A stretch of 64,000 nt of DNA from Ruminococcaceae bacterium UBA7101 (GCA_002493325.1 DKYL01000004.1:1-64000), one strand, 5' to 3'; positions 34,353 through 42,412 are shown, numbered from the stretch's first letter. Numbers and translations are program-made. The notes: generated by a model not told the origin, from the sequence alone.

Positions 34353-35360
34353 TTATTTGCACTGATAGTTCAGATATTCGTCAGTAATATCTATCTCTTT
34401 ATTAATTGCAAGCCAGGTTGATCTTTCAAATACGCTCTGTCCGCCGTGGCTGGTATTTGTTCCGCCGTGGTCTGTGGATATAATAATCAGCCAGTCCTCC
34501 TCAGCATAGGTTGAGCGTGACTCAATTGCTTTTACAATATCATAGCCATAAGCATCGTCATTTTTGCAGCCTTCAATATAATTCTCATTCTGATTGCCAA
34601 AGCCTGTATCGTGACCGGCATGGTCAGCATATTCAAGAGTAAAGAAAATAACATCGGGGTCCTCTGCTTCTGATTTCTCAACACCTGCCGGCTTTGAAAC
34701 ATATTTTAAAATCTGATAATACGTTGCTGTATCATCAATCTGGTGTGTATATTCAACAGGAAGTCCCTCTGTTATGGACTGAACAATATCAGGACGGTAG
34801 CTAAGCTCGGTATGCTCGCGCCAGGAGGTAGTAAAAGAGCCGCTGTAGCCCGCCTTTGCAAGAGATGTTAAAAATGTGTCAGCATCTTCATTTTTCATCT
34901 GGCTGTTATCACTGATTCCGTTATAGGCTCCCCAGCCGCCTGTAAGCATAGCCATCCAGCTTGGCGCCGTTGAGGTTGCCTGCTCATTAACGCCTGCAAT
35001 TCCGCCTGAAAATGTATGATAAAGTCCGCCCTGGTTTTTAATATACATTATTGCGCTTTCTTCGTTATCCTTAACATTTTCAAGTCCGTCATCCCTGAAG
35101 CCGTCATAGCCGATAAAAATTGCTTTTTTAACCTTTTTGCCCTCAGCAAGCGGTGAGGCAAAATGGTCTGTTATAAGCTTATGTATAACTGTCTGCGGCA
35201 TTGCTTTATCAGCAGTGCTGTCAAAAATATTCATATCCTCCATTTCCTGAATATAGGTTTTGTCATCCCTTGCCTCTTTGTTTGTGGAAGAACAGGACGC
35301 GAGGACTGTTGAAGTCAGCAGTAAAATAGTTGCCAAAACAATTGCAATTCTTTTTTTCAT
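34353..35360 (-). CDS. Alkaline-phosphatase-superfamily lipoprotein
   Basis: 335 residues with lipoprotein signal ending LASC (Cys 23). The fold's metal ligands are readable: Asp in IGYDGFRDD, nucleophile candidate Thr in ATSTAPSWMAMLTG, Asp/His in ADHAGHDTGF, Asp-His in STDHGG and the late His in SHGG. The layout is that of phosphodiesterase/nucleotide-pyrophosphatase-like members. It is not a sulfatase, since there is no C/S-x-P-x-R motif. Exposed on the cell surface, it could split phosphodiesters or phosphate groups on glycans. First gene of the glycan unit, and related to the protein at 44910-45800 (both contain MPQTVI and a GHDTGF motif). Confidence 0.8.
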   Translation of the reverse strand: MKKRIAIVLATILLLTSTVLASCSSTNKEARDDKTYIQEMEDMNIFDSTADKAMPQTVIHKLITDHFASPLAEGKKVKKAIFIGYDGFRDDGLENVKDNEESAIMYIKNQGGLYHTFSGGIAGVNEQATSTAPSWMAMLTGGWGAYNGISDNSQMKNEDADTFLTSLAKAGYSGSFTTSWREHTELSYRPDIVQSITEGLPVEYTHQIDDTATYYQILKYVSKPAGVEKSEAEDPDVIFFTLEYADHAGHDTGFGNQNENYIEGCKNDDAYGYDIVKAIESRSTYAEEDWLIIISTDHGGTNTSHGGQSVFERSTWLAINKEIDITDEYLNYQCK

Positions 35361-35479
35361 AATACTCTCTCCTTAAAATCATTCTTTATTAATTATATAT
35401 CAAATCAAATATATATTAAATTCAAAATACAGAATAAAGAATACAAAAATCGGAAATTAATTTCAAGCAATGACATATA

Positions 35480-35493
35480 TTGCAAACAGCAAT
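35480..35493. promoter_or_regulatory. Small inverted repeat in the 243-base spacer before the glycan unit
   Basis: TTGC-AAACA-GCAA with flanking A/T makes 5-base arms. It lies between the glycan unit start (35360) and the FTR-like gene (35604), upstream of a weak minus-strand promoter-like pair (TTGAAT, GATATA) near 35400-35430. A LacI-type operator is possible but unproven. Confidence 0.25.
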
Positions 35494-35528
35494 ACTATAA
35501 TACAGCAAAAAATTAAATTTTATTTATG

Positions 35529-35568
35529 TGACTAAGTCACTGTAAAAATGAATTTTTATGTGTATAAT
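35529..35568 (+). promoter_or_regulatory. Promoter of the FTR-thioredoxin pair with palindrome
   Basis: -35 CTGTAA (35540-35545), 17-base spacer and perfect TATAAT (35563-35568). GTGACT-A-AGTCAC (35529-35541) is a 13-base palindrome touching the -35 box, a place suited to an activator or repressor. Confidence 0.55.
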
Positions 35569-35603
35569 GAAGCTGTAAACAAAACACAAGGGGGTAAAAA
35601 ACA

Positions 35604-35804
35604 GTGAAAATAACTTTAAACACAAACAAGGAAGTTGTGGCTGCAGTTAAAGAGGGATTGAAGCGCACAGGCGGCTACTGTCCCTGCAGAACAGAAAGAA
35701 CAGAGGATAACAAATGTATGTGCAAGGAATTCAAATCACAGATTGAAGACCCTGATTTTGAAGGCTATTGCCACTGTATGCTATACTACAAATCTAAAAA
35801 TTAA
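35604..35804 (+). CDS. Ferredoxin:thioredoxin reductase catalytic-subunit-like protein
   Basis: 66 residues, GTG start after AAGGGGGT. Six cysteines in three pairs: YCPCR (26, 28), KCMC (38, 40) and YCHCMLYY (56, 58), the pattern of the FTR catalytic chain, which holds a 4Fe-4S cluster next to a redox disulfide. The spacing (9 and 15 residues) differs from the plant-type protein (16 and 8), so this is a compact variant. It would pass electrons from ferredoxin to thioredoxin. The thioredoxin gene follows after 12 bases, and PFOR at 9757 could supply the ferredoxin electrons. Confidence 0.8.
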   Translation: MKITLNTNKEVVAAVKEGLKRTGGYCPCRTERTEDNKCMCKEFKSQIEDPDFEGYCHCMLYYKSKN

Positions 35805-35816
35805 GGAGATATAAAA

Positions 35817-36137
35817 ATGGCTGAATTAAAAATCACTAAAAATAATTTTGAAAATGAGGTAATAAAATCAACAGTGCCCGTGTTGCTTGACTTCTGGGCA
35901 ACCTGGTGCGGACCCTGCCGTATGCTTTCACCGATTGTTGAAGAAATTGCAGAAGAATATGACGGAAAAGCCAAGGTAGGAAAAGTTAATGTAGATGACG
36001 AACAGGAGCTTGCTGCTGCCTTCGGCATTGCAAGTATACCGACAGTTGTTGTTATTAAGGACGGAAAGGTTGCCGACAGCTCCATAGGCTATGTACCAAA
36101 AGAAAAGCTTGAGGAAATGCTTAAGGCAGTTTTATAA
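35817..36137 (+). CDS. trxA: Thioredoxin
   Basis: 106 residues with the intact active site DFWATWCGPCRMLSP and the cis-proline segment ASIPTVVVIKDGK. Cytoplasmic dithiol-disulfide carrier. RBS AAGGAGATATAAAA. In one transcript with the FTR-like gene, which is its likely reductase. Confidence 0.95.
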   Translation: MAELKITKNNFENEVIKSTVPVLLDFWATWCGPCRMLSPIVEEIAEEYDGKAKVGKVNVDDEQELAAAFGIASIPTVVVIKDGKVADSSIGYVPKEKLEEMLKAVL

Positions 36138-36141
36138 AAAA

Positions 36142-36181
36142 AAGCCGGTCAAAAAGCGAATTGCTTTTGACCGGCTTTTTT
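36142..36181. terminator. Bidirectional terminator between trxA and GH20
   Basis: AAAGCCGGTCAAAA and TTTTGACCGGCTTTT make a long GC-rich stem with A- and T-runs on the two sides; it ends both convergent genes. Confidence 0.85.
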
Positions 36182-36185
36182 TATG

Positions 36186-38381
36186 CTACTCTACGTGAAT
36201 ATCATATATCTTGCCTTTTACGGAATTGGTTTTTGAACCGATTCGCTGATAAGGAATACTGAAAGAAGAATTTTTAATACTGTCCGTACGCACTGTTCCG
36301 TTATGAGAAAAGCTGCCCTTTGCCTTTTTCCGTGTAAAAAATCCTGCTTTCAGCACTGTACGAAGGGGCTTTGTATCAAAAACTATTGTAATTTTTCTGT
36401 CAGGCACAAGAGTATAATCAAACTCATAATCATAACCTTCGGCTGTAAAACCGAGCTTTCCGTTCTTTGTAATTCTTACGTCATATGTTCCGTATGGTGC
36501 GTCAGCCTCCATAATAATCTGTTCGGGGACAACCTCATCCAGACTGAGCGTGATACTGAGCTTTGAGCCTGTTTCAAGATTTCTGCAGCCTGTGTTAACA
36601 AAGCTGCTGCCGCCTTTGAGCACTAAATTCTTCAATGGCTTGATATTCGGTCTTTCCTGCTTCATCAGACTGTCAATCGTATCTGATGCTTTGTCAACCT
36701 GTGCAGAGCTATGCTTGTCAGTGCAGGAGCCCCATGTTTTCTCTGCCATAAATGCGGCACTGTCATCAAATCTATCATACAAATCCTGCTCATTAATGCC
36801 CTTTGAACGCTTGTCAATATTATCCTGCCATATCGCATAGCAGGCACCTAAAAGCTGCTTATTACCTGCAGGCAGGTCAATATATTTTCCTTTATCCTTC
36901 AATCTTACCCTGTTAGGCTCAAACTGTTTAAAGGCTCTGCGTTTATTAATAAAATCCATATACGGTGCACGGATTTTTGTACCGTTCGGCACCATATAAA
37001 GCTGATGATCAATTGTATTGATAAGATTATATCCCATATCATACATCTCTCTGCCGTCAGCCCAGGTATTTGACCACAGGTTCATCTGAACATCCTTAAC
37101 CGCCTCCTCAGCAATAGCTGTTGCAGGCTCATCCTTTATCCAGGTAAGACTGCCCCAAAGACGGACCGTATTTGTCTTTTTGATATGAGGTACAATTTCA
37201 TTAATAAATCTGCGGTATGCACCATAATCCGTTAAAAATTCATCAGCACCTATATGTACTGTTGTGCCCTTTGGAAATACAGGATCATCGCCAAGGGTAT
37301 ATTCATCAAAAATACTTTTGACAAACTCCATTGCCTCGGGACGTGAAATATCAATATGGTCGGTAAGAGGTCTTTTTTTCATCAGCGGTGAAACCTTGCC
37401 TTTAACCGCATATTCAGGAAAGACCGTGGTGAAAGCAAGAGCGTGTGCAGGCATATCTATTTCAGGTGTAATGCGTACGCCCTTATCTGCCGACTCCTTC
37501 ATAAAGCGGTTGAACTCAGTCTTGGTATAGCTGTAATCCTTTGCTGTCGGTGTTTCTCCCTTTTTGTTCTTCAGCGAGCTTTCAAGTCTGAAGGCACTGT
37601 ATGCATCAAAGGTGCTTTCATCACCCCTGTCTGCATAATCCTCAAGCCATATGTAATTATCGCCAAGGTGAATCTGAAAATCATTCATTTTGTACCAAGC
37701 CATACGCTCAACAATTTTTTCAAGCATTTCAAGTGATACAGGTCGTCTGCCCACATCAAGCATAAAGCCCCTGACACTGTAACGGGGATAATCACGCATT
37801 ATGCCCTTAGGGAACCCACCCTGAACCATAAGCTGGCAGACCGTTTTGCCTGCCCATACCGCACCGAGTTCAGTACTGCAGCCGATTTTAATACTGTCAT
37901 CACAGGTTATTTCATAGCCTTCTTCCCCGAGATAAAACAGACCGCTGTCAAAAGAAAAGCGGACATCACCATTATCAGCATATTTAAGTTTCTTTCCCGT
38001 CACCTTAAAATATTCGTCTGAAAAAGCATCGGCTGTGCTTCTCAGCCTCTCATCACAGGAATAGGTATTGATTTTGCTGAGGCTTCCGCCTTTGGAATAC
38101 CACTGTGCAGGCTCAGGAATAATATTGGGCTTTTTGCTTTGCACGCCATAAACGCCAGGTATCATTATTTTACAGTCCCTTTCAACTGTTTCACTGCCCT
38201 TATGACATTTAAACGAAAGAACTGCTGTCATATCACAAAGGGGAGTATGTACAAACAGATTATCGTCAACAAGCTGAACATAATCAGCCCCCATAAATTC
38301 AGCACTCCAGCCCTCGGACACACTGTATTCCACTTTGCCGTTATTCATAGTAAGCTTGATTTCAGGTAAATTATTTTTCAT
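36186..38381 (-). CDS. GH20 beta-N-acetylhexosaminidase
   Basis: 731 residues, no signal peptide. An N-terminal region (1-100) is followed by the GH20b-like domain and the barrel: VRGFMLDVGRRPVSLEML, FQIHLGDNYIWLE, TPEIDMPAHALAF and the catalytic pair Asp 380-Glu 381 in VHIGADEF. The C-terminal third is beta-rich and ends KTNSVKGKIYDIHVE. Cleaves terminal beta-GlcNAc or beta-GalNAc with substrate assistance. Monocistronic, facing the trxA terminator, with GGAGG before the ATG. Functionally fits the GH89/GH35/GH36 set next door. Confidence 0.93.
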   Translation of the reverse strand: MKNNLPEIKLTMNNGKVEYSVSEGWSAEFMGADYVQLVDDNLFVHTPLCDMTAVLSFKCHKGSETVERDCKIMIPGVYGVQSKKPNIIPEPAQWYSKGGSLSKINTYSCDERLRSTADAFSDEYFKVTGKKLKYADNGDVRFSFDSGLFYLGEEGYEITCDDSIKIGCSTELGAVWAGKTVCQLMVQGGFPKGIMRDYPRYSVRGFMLDVGRRPVSLEMLEKIVERMAWYKMNDFQIHLGDNYIWLEDYADRGDESTFDAYSAFRLESSLKNKKGETPTAKDYSYTKTEFNRFMKESADKGVRITPEIDMPAHALAFTTVFPEYAVKGKVSPLMKKRPLTDHIDISRPEAMEFVKSIFDEYTLGDDPVFPKGTTVHIGADEFLTDYGAYRRFINEIVPHIKKTNTVRLWGSLTWIKDEPATAIAEEAVKDVQMNLWSNTWADGREMYDMGYNLINTIDHQLYMVPNGTKIRAPYMDFINKRRAFKQFEPNRVRLKDKGKYIDLPAGNKQLLGACYAIWQDNIDKRSKGINEQDLYDRFDDSAAFMAEKTWGSCTDKHSSAQVDKASDTIDSLMKQERPNIKPLKNLVLKGGSSFVNTGCRNLETGSKLSITLSLDEVVPEQIIMEADAPYGTYDVRITKNGKLGFTAEGYDYEFDYTLVPDRKITIVFDTKPLRTVLKAGFFTRKKAKGSFSHNGTVRTDSIKNSSFSIPYQRIGSKTNSVKGKIYDIHVE

Positions 38382-38441
38382 AATTCATCCTCCTCTAAAA
38401 CATAAAAAAACAGACCATATAAAATATACGAACTCAATGTC

Positions 38442-38469
38442 ATTATAACATAGAATAAAATAAATACAA
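38442..38469 (-). promoter_or_regulatory. Promoter of the GH20 gene
   Basis: Minus-strand TTGTAT (38469-38464), 16-base spacer, TATAAT (38447-38442). The -35 box overlaps the foot of the terminator stem of the upstream operon. Confidence 0.5.
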
Positions 38470-38489
38470 CCGCTAATTTCAGCGGTTGT
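38466..38489 (-). terminator. Terminator of the ECF/methyltransferase operon
   Basis: ACAACCGCT and AGCGGTTGT, 9-bp stem with a 6-base loop, just downstream of the methyltransferase stop; T-rich on the minus strand. Confidence 0.7.
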
Positions 38490-38493
38490 AAAT

Positions 38494-39078
38494 TTATTTC
38501 TTTATTCCTGTCACCTGATACATATTATGATCGGAGATTTTAACAGTAACCTTTAAATACTTACTGAATATTTCAGCAAGCTCATTTTCACTCATCAGCC
38601 CTGCTGACACCTTGCTTGCCCTGCCTGAATGGTGACGGTCAATCATTTCTCTGCTCATTCCGTGAGCCACAGTAACCGTGCCGCCCTGTTTTACCATTTC
38701 ACTGAGCTTTTTAATCAGCCTGTCAGGGTTTGGAAAATGCGGGAAAGCGTTATAAACAACAGCACAGTCAAAAGGCTCTGAGCAAGCCATTTCCTCAACA
38801 TCACCGCAAAGCACGGTTACATTATCCTGTTTGAATTTACCCTTTGCAATCTCTGCCATTTTAGGTGAAATATCTATTCCTGTGACCGATTTGACATTTC
38901 TGCTTAAATAGTCGGGAAAAAGTACACCTGTACCGCAGGCAACATCAAGAATCGTTTTATCCTTGTCTACACCGGCATTGTCAAGAATGATATTGATAAT
39001 ATCATCATTGCGTATCATATCTTCATCCCAGTGATTTGCATGCGCATCAAAAAAATCAATTATATCCTCTTTATTCAT
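38494..39078 (-). CDS. Class I SAM-dependent methyltransferase
   Basis: 194 residues. The SAM-binding motif I is VACGTGVLFPDYL, followed by VTGIDISPKM (acidic motif II) and CGDVEEM; a Methyltransf_11/25-type fold. The methyl acceptor is unknown. It starts 12 bases after ecfT and ends the ECF operon, so it may act on the substrate or cofactor brought in by the transporter, but that is only positional. Confidence 0.85.
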   Translation of the reverse strand: MNKEDIIDFFDAHANHWDEDMIRNDDIINIILDNAGVDKDKTILDVACGTGVLFPDYLSRNVKSVTGIDISPKMAEIAKGKFKQDNVTVLCGDVEEMACSEPFDCAVVYNAFPHFPNPDRLIKKLSEMVKQGGTVTVAHGMSREMIDRHHSGRASKVSAGLMSENELAEIFSKYLKVTVKISDHNMYQVTGIKK

Positions 39079-39089
39079 AAAATTCTCCT

Positions 39090-39881
39090 TTATAATACGG
39101 TAATCTGTAAAACCAAAAGTACTGTACAGACAATAAGCCCGATTATTTCACCCAAGCCGATATGCAAATGCTTTCTTCCGTTTTGTCTTACATCAACACG
39201 ACAGCCCCTTGCCTCCATTGCCAGCGAAAGCTCGTCGGCACGTCTGAAGGCAGAAACAAAAATCGGCACAACCATCGGAATAACAGCCCCTGCCTTATCC
39301 CTGAATTTACGGCTGTCAAACCTTGCACCCCTTGCTGTCTGTGCCTTTTTTATCATATCCGCCTCTTCAAACAGAGTGGGAATAAACTGCATTGCCACTG
39401 ACAGAATTAAAGCAATCTGATATACAGGCACTTTGATTATTTTCAGCGGTGACAAAATATTTTCTATTGCCCTTGTAATCTCAACAGGCGGTGTTGTCAC
39501 GTTCAGAACACTGCAAAAAATCATCAGCACCGCAACTCTTACAACAACCTTGATTCCCTGCATAAGTCCGTCATAGGACGGTGCAAAAATCCAGAATTTA
39601 ACCCATGCATTTTCACTTTTAAAAAAGCAAAGATTCATTATAAAAATAACAGCAAAAAACCACAGCATTCTGTCGATACCGCCGAGAGCCGATTTCATTC
39701 CGATTCGTGACAGAAACACAACAGCGGCAGTAAACACAATCAGAGCTCCGTAGCCCGCCAAAGTATCAGCCGCCACAACAGAAGCAAAAAGGATAATAAG
39801 CAGCAATATCTTTACCGTTGAATCGAGCCTGTGAATAACAGAGTCACCCTGCTGATACATTCCTGTGGGGAGATGCTTCAT
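39090..39881 (-). CDS. ecfT: ECF transporter transmembrane component EcfT
   Basis: 263 residues with several hydrophobic helices (about 25-125 and near the C-terminus) and the two conserved coupling-helix Ala-Arg-Gly motifs, TARGARFDS and MEARGCRVD. It links the ATPases to S components. Starts inside the end of ecfA2 (4-base overlap). Confidence 0.93.
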   Translation of the reverse strand: MKHLPTGMYQQGDSVIHRLDSTVKILLLIILFASVVAADTLAGYGALIVFTAAVVFLSRIGMKSALGGIDRMLWFFAVIFIMNLCFFKSENAWVKFWIFAPSYDGLMQGIKVVVRVAVLMIFCSVLNVTTPPVEITRAIENILSPLKIIKVPVYQIALILSVAMQFIPTLFEEADMIKKAQTARGARFDSRKFRDKAGAVIPMVVPIFVSAFRRADELSLAMEARGCRVDVRQNGRKHLHIGLGEIIGLIVCTVLLVLQITVL

Positions 39882-40735
39882 ATAGGAACACCTCCGTATA
39901 TCCTGCTGATTTCATTTAAAAGCTGACTGTATTTCACGGTATCGGAATGTATTTCAAATCCCCTCTGTCTGAGCATATTGCTGACAGAAACCACCTTGCC
40001 CGTTCCCAAGCCGATTTTATTCAGCGTTTCGCAGTCGGAAAGCACATTCTCTGCCGTATCATCACATATTATATGACCGTTATCCATAACAATAATCCGT
40101 GATGCGTATTCAGCCAAAACATCGCTGTCGTGTGAAATCATCAGTATTGCCGTGCCGTTTTCATTAAGCTTTTTCATAAGCTTAAGAAATGACATTCTTC
40201 CCCGATAGTCAAGCCCTGCAATAGGCTCATCGAGTATAAGCATATCAGGCTTTGCTGCAAGAACGCCTGCAATGGCAAGGCGCTTTTTCTCACCGCCTGA
40301 AAAGCTGAGGGGTGACTTGTCCTTAACCTTTTCATAATCAAATCCCACAGCATGCAGTGCTTCAATAACGCTTTTCTTTATCTCCTGTCTGCTCAGACCC
40401 GAATGCTTTAATGCAAAAGCCACATCACGCTCAACTGTAGACTCAAAAAGCTGATATTCAGGATACTGGAACACTAAGCCTATGCTTTTGTGAAGAATAC
40501 TTCGGTCATATTTTTTATTGTTGATATCCTGCCCGTCAAGCAGAACACGGCCCCTGTCAGGCACAAGCAAGCCGTCAATAAGCTGAATCAGGGTTGACTT
40601 GCCGCAACCTGTTTTGCCCATAATTCCTACAAATTCACCATCGCTGATTGTAAGATTTATTTCATCAATTGCCTGTGTCTGATAATTTGTATTCGGGGCA
40701 TAGGTATACGAAACGGATTTTAATTCAAGCTGCAT
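39878..40735 (-). CDS. ecfA2: ECF transporter ATPase EcfA2
   Basis: 285 residues. Walker A GKTGCGKSTL, Q-loop FQYPEYQLF, signature FSGGEKKRLA and Walker B MLILDEPIAGLD are all intact. Pairs with EcfA1. Overlaps ecfA1 by 16 bases and ecfT by 4, so the module is tightly coupled. Confidence 0.93.
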   Translation of the reverse strand: MQLELKSVSYTYAPNTNYQTQAIDEINLTISDGEFVGIMGKTGCGKSTLIQLIDGLLVPDRGRVLLDGQDINNKKYDRSILHKSIGLVFQYPEYQLFESTVERDVAFALKHSGLSRQEIKKSVIEALHAVGFDYEKVKDKSPLSFSGGEKKRLAIAGVLAAKPDMLILDEPIAGLDYRGRMSFLKLMKKLNENGTAILMISHDSDVLAEYASRIIVMDNGHIICDDTAENVLSDCETLNKIGLGTGKVVSVSNMLRQRGFEIHSDTVKYSQLLNEISRIYGGVPI

Positions 40736-41550
40736 AGCTCACCCACCAATTCCTCATTCGTCAAAGGGCATTTTTTCAGCTTTATGCCCCTTTCTGCAAG
40801 ATCATAATACATTTTCACGGGCATAGGCACATCAAGCCCTGCCCTGCTCATAAGTTCAATATCAGTCAATATATCACAGGGGAGTCCGTCTGCTGTTATT
40901 CTGCCGTTCTCCATCAAAACCACCCTGTCAGCCAATGCAGCCTCATCAATATAATGGGTTATCATAATCACCGTCTGACCGCTTTTATGCAGGCTTTTAA
41001 TCGCTGACAGCACCTCTTCCCTGCCCTGTGAATCCAGCATAGAAGTTACTTCATCAAAAATCATAATATCAGGCTTAGCCGCAAGAACGCCAGCAATGGC
41101 AATCCTCTGCTTCTGACCGCCTGAAAGCATATGGGTTGAATGCTTTTCAAAACCGTTCATACCAACAGAAGAAAGTGCGTTCTTAACTCTTTCAGGTATT
41201 TCCTCTTCAGGGACACCGAAGTTTCTCGGTGCAAAAGCCAAATCCTCCTCAATCAGTGTTGAAACAAATTGATTGTCCGGATTCTGAAAAACCATTCCGC
41301 ATTTGCTGCGCACTGCCCATATGTTCTTATCATCACAGGCATTAATCCCGGCAACAGTCAACGCACCGCTCTGAACAGGCAAAAGCACATTAAGATGCCT
41401 TGCAAGGGTTGTTTTACCGCAGCCGTTACTGCCCAGCACTGCAACAAACTCACCCTTGTTAACAGTTAAATTAACATCATCAAGCGAACGGTGCTTACTG
41501 CCCGCAAAGGAATAGGAATGTATTAAATTTTCAGTCTTTATGAAAGACAC
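40720..41550 (-). CDS. ecfA1: ECF transporter ATPase EcfA1
   Basis: 276 residues, GTG start 7 bases after GGAGGG. Walker A GSNGCGKTTL, Q-loop FQNPDNQFV, signature LSGGQKQRIA and Walker B IMIFDEVTSMLD. First gene of the energy-coupling module (ecfA1-ecfA2-ecfT-methyltransferase). In group II ECF systems such a module serves several S components around the genome. Confidence 0.93.
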   Translation of the reverse strand: MSFIKTENLIHSYSFAGSKHRSLDDVNLTVNKGEFVAVLGSNGCGKTTLARHLNVLLPVQSGALTVAGINACDDKNIWAVRSKCGMVFQNPDNQFVSTLIEEDLAFAPRNFGVPEEEIPERVKNALSSVGMNGFEKHSTHMLSGGQKQRIAIAGVLAAKPDIMIFDEVTSMLDSQGREEVLSAIKSLHKSGQTVIMITHYIDEAALADRVVLMENGRITADGLPCDILTDIELMSRAGLDVPMPVKMYYDLAERGIKLKKCPLTNEELVGELCSLN

Positions 41551-41585
41551 AGACCATCCCTCCGCACATACAAATTACGCCATTT

Positions 41586-41627
41586 ATATTACCTTAATAT
41601 ATAGCTTAAAACAACCCCCCCTGGGGG
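41586..41627 (-). promoter_or_regulatory. ecfA1 promoter with C/G palindrome copy 1
   Basis: Minus-strand TTGTTT (41614-41609), 17-base spacer, TAATAT (41591-41586). The C-tract/G-tract palindrome CCCCCCCTGGGGG (41615-41627) touches the -35 box on its upstream side. Confidence 0.6.
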
Positions 41628-41646
41628 ATATTGAGCAAAAAAATGA

Positions 41647-41688
41647 CCCCCCTGGGGGCTTGTACGGCTTTTTTTATTGTGATATATT
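41647..41688 (+). promoter_or_regulatory. S-component promoter with C/G palindrome copy 2
   Basis: CCCCCCTGGGGG (41647-41658) lies one base before the -35 box TTGTAC (41660-41665), 17-base spacer, TATATT (41683-41688). It mirrors copy 1 on the other side, 32 bases away. Confidence 0.6.
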
Positions 41689-41721
41689 CTTGTCAGCAAA
41701 ACCTGATAGAGGAGAGATTTT

Positions 41722-42273
41722 ATGAATAAAATGTCTGTTGTAAAAAAATCAATCATTACCGCTGTATGTATTGCACTCTGTGTTGTACTGCCTCAGGCTT
41801 TTCATGCAATACCAAACGCAGGCTCTATATACTGCCCGATGCATATTCCTGTTCTGCTCTGCGGCATTGCCTGTGGCTGGCAATACGGACTCATCTGCGG
41901 AATTGCAGGACCGCTGCTTTCAAGCCTGTTCACAGGAATGCCGCCTGCTGCTGTTCTTCCGCCTATGATGATAGAATGTGCCGTTTACGGCATTGTAACA
42001 GGACTTATGCTGAAGCTTGTTCATACAAAAAAGACCTATGCTGATTTATATATCAGCCTTATAACTGCAATGCTTGCAGGCAGAGTTGCCGCAGGAATTG
42101 CAAAGGCACTGATTTTTGCAAGAGGTGAAATCACAATCGCAGCCTGGGCAACCACACATTTTGTAACCGCACTGCCCGGTATTGCAATCCACCTTGTCTT
42201 AATCCCTGCAATTGCCTTTGCGCTTATAAAGGCACGTCTTCTCCCCGAGCGCTATCCTAAAGATGAGGATTAA
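41722..42273 (+). CDS. ECF transporter substrate-binding (S) component
   Basis: 183 residues with about six membrane helices, start after GAGGAGAG. N-terminal helix KKSIITAVCIALCVVLP, then CPMHIPVLLCGIACGWQYG, typical of the ECF S-component family, and the loop PLLSSLFTGMPPAA. It should bind a vitamin or other micronutrient and dock on EcfT. The substrate is not evident. The Cys-x-Met-His segment and the C/G operator, which recalls CsoR/RcnR-type metal operators, make a metal or metal-containing cofactor worth considering. Divergent from the Ecf module and probably co-regulated. Confidence 0.85.
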   Translation: MNKMSVVKKSIITAVCIALCVVLPQAFHAIPNAGSIYCPMHIPVLLCGIACGWQYGLICGIAGPLLSSLFTGMPPAAVLPPMMIECAVYGIVTGLMLKLVHTKKTYADLYISLITAMLAGRVAAGIAKALIFARGEITIAAWATTHFVTALPGIAIHLVLIPAIAFALIKARLLPERYPKDED

Positions 42274-42412
42274 TGTATAATATGACATAAAAGTCCCCCC
42301 CTTCCGATATCGGAAGGGGGTTGCTGATTTTAGATGTTATGGTTTTACTTTCACAGCAAACAACATTAGGGCATTTTTTATCATCAAACAGATTTGCATA
42401 AGAGCAGTTCAT
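42257..42412 (-). CDS. Possible small Cys-rich protein (doubtful)
   Basis: A 51-residue frame starting MNCSYANLFDDKKCPNVVCC, with four Cys in a spacing like small zinc-binding proteins. It has no good ribosome binding site, runs through the palindrome at 42297-42320 and overlaps the end of the S-component gene on the opposite strand. It could be a real mini-gene, a relict, or chance. Confidence 0.2.
   Translation of the reverse strand: MNCSYANLFDDKKCPNVVCCESKTITSKISNPLPISEGGDFYVILYINPHL
42297..42320. terminator. Perfect 24-base palindrome after the S-component gene
   Basis: CCCCCTTCCGAT and ATCGGAAGGGGG. It can fold into a 10-bp or longer hairpin, but there is no U-tract on the plus side, so termination is likely but not certain. 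Confidence 0.55.

Noticed and set aside
34353..35360. Assignment as a sulfatase matching the anSME-like enzyme
   Set aside because: The motif is TSTAPSW, without C/S-x-P-x-R, so formylglycine formation is not expected.
41615..41658. C/G palindromes as riboswitch or terminator hairpins
   Set aside because: Both are only about 12 bases without a loop and lie upstream of the predicted -35 boxes, so they are not in either leader RNA.
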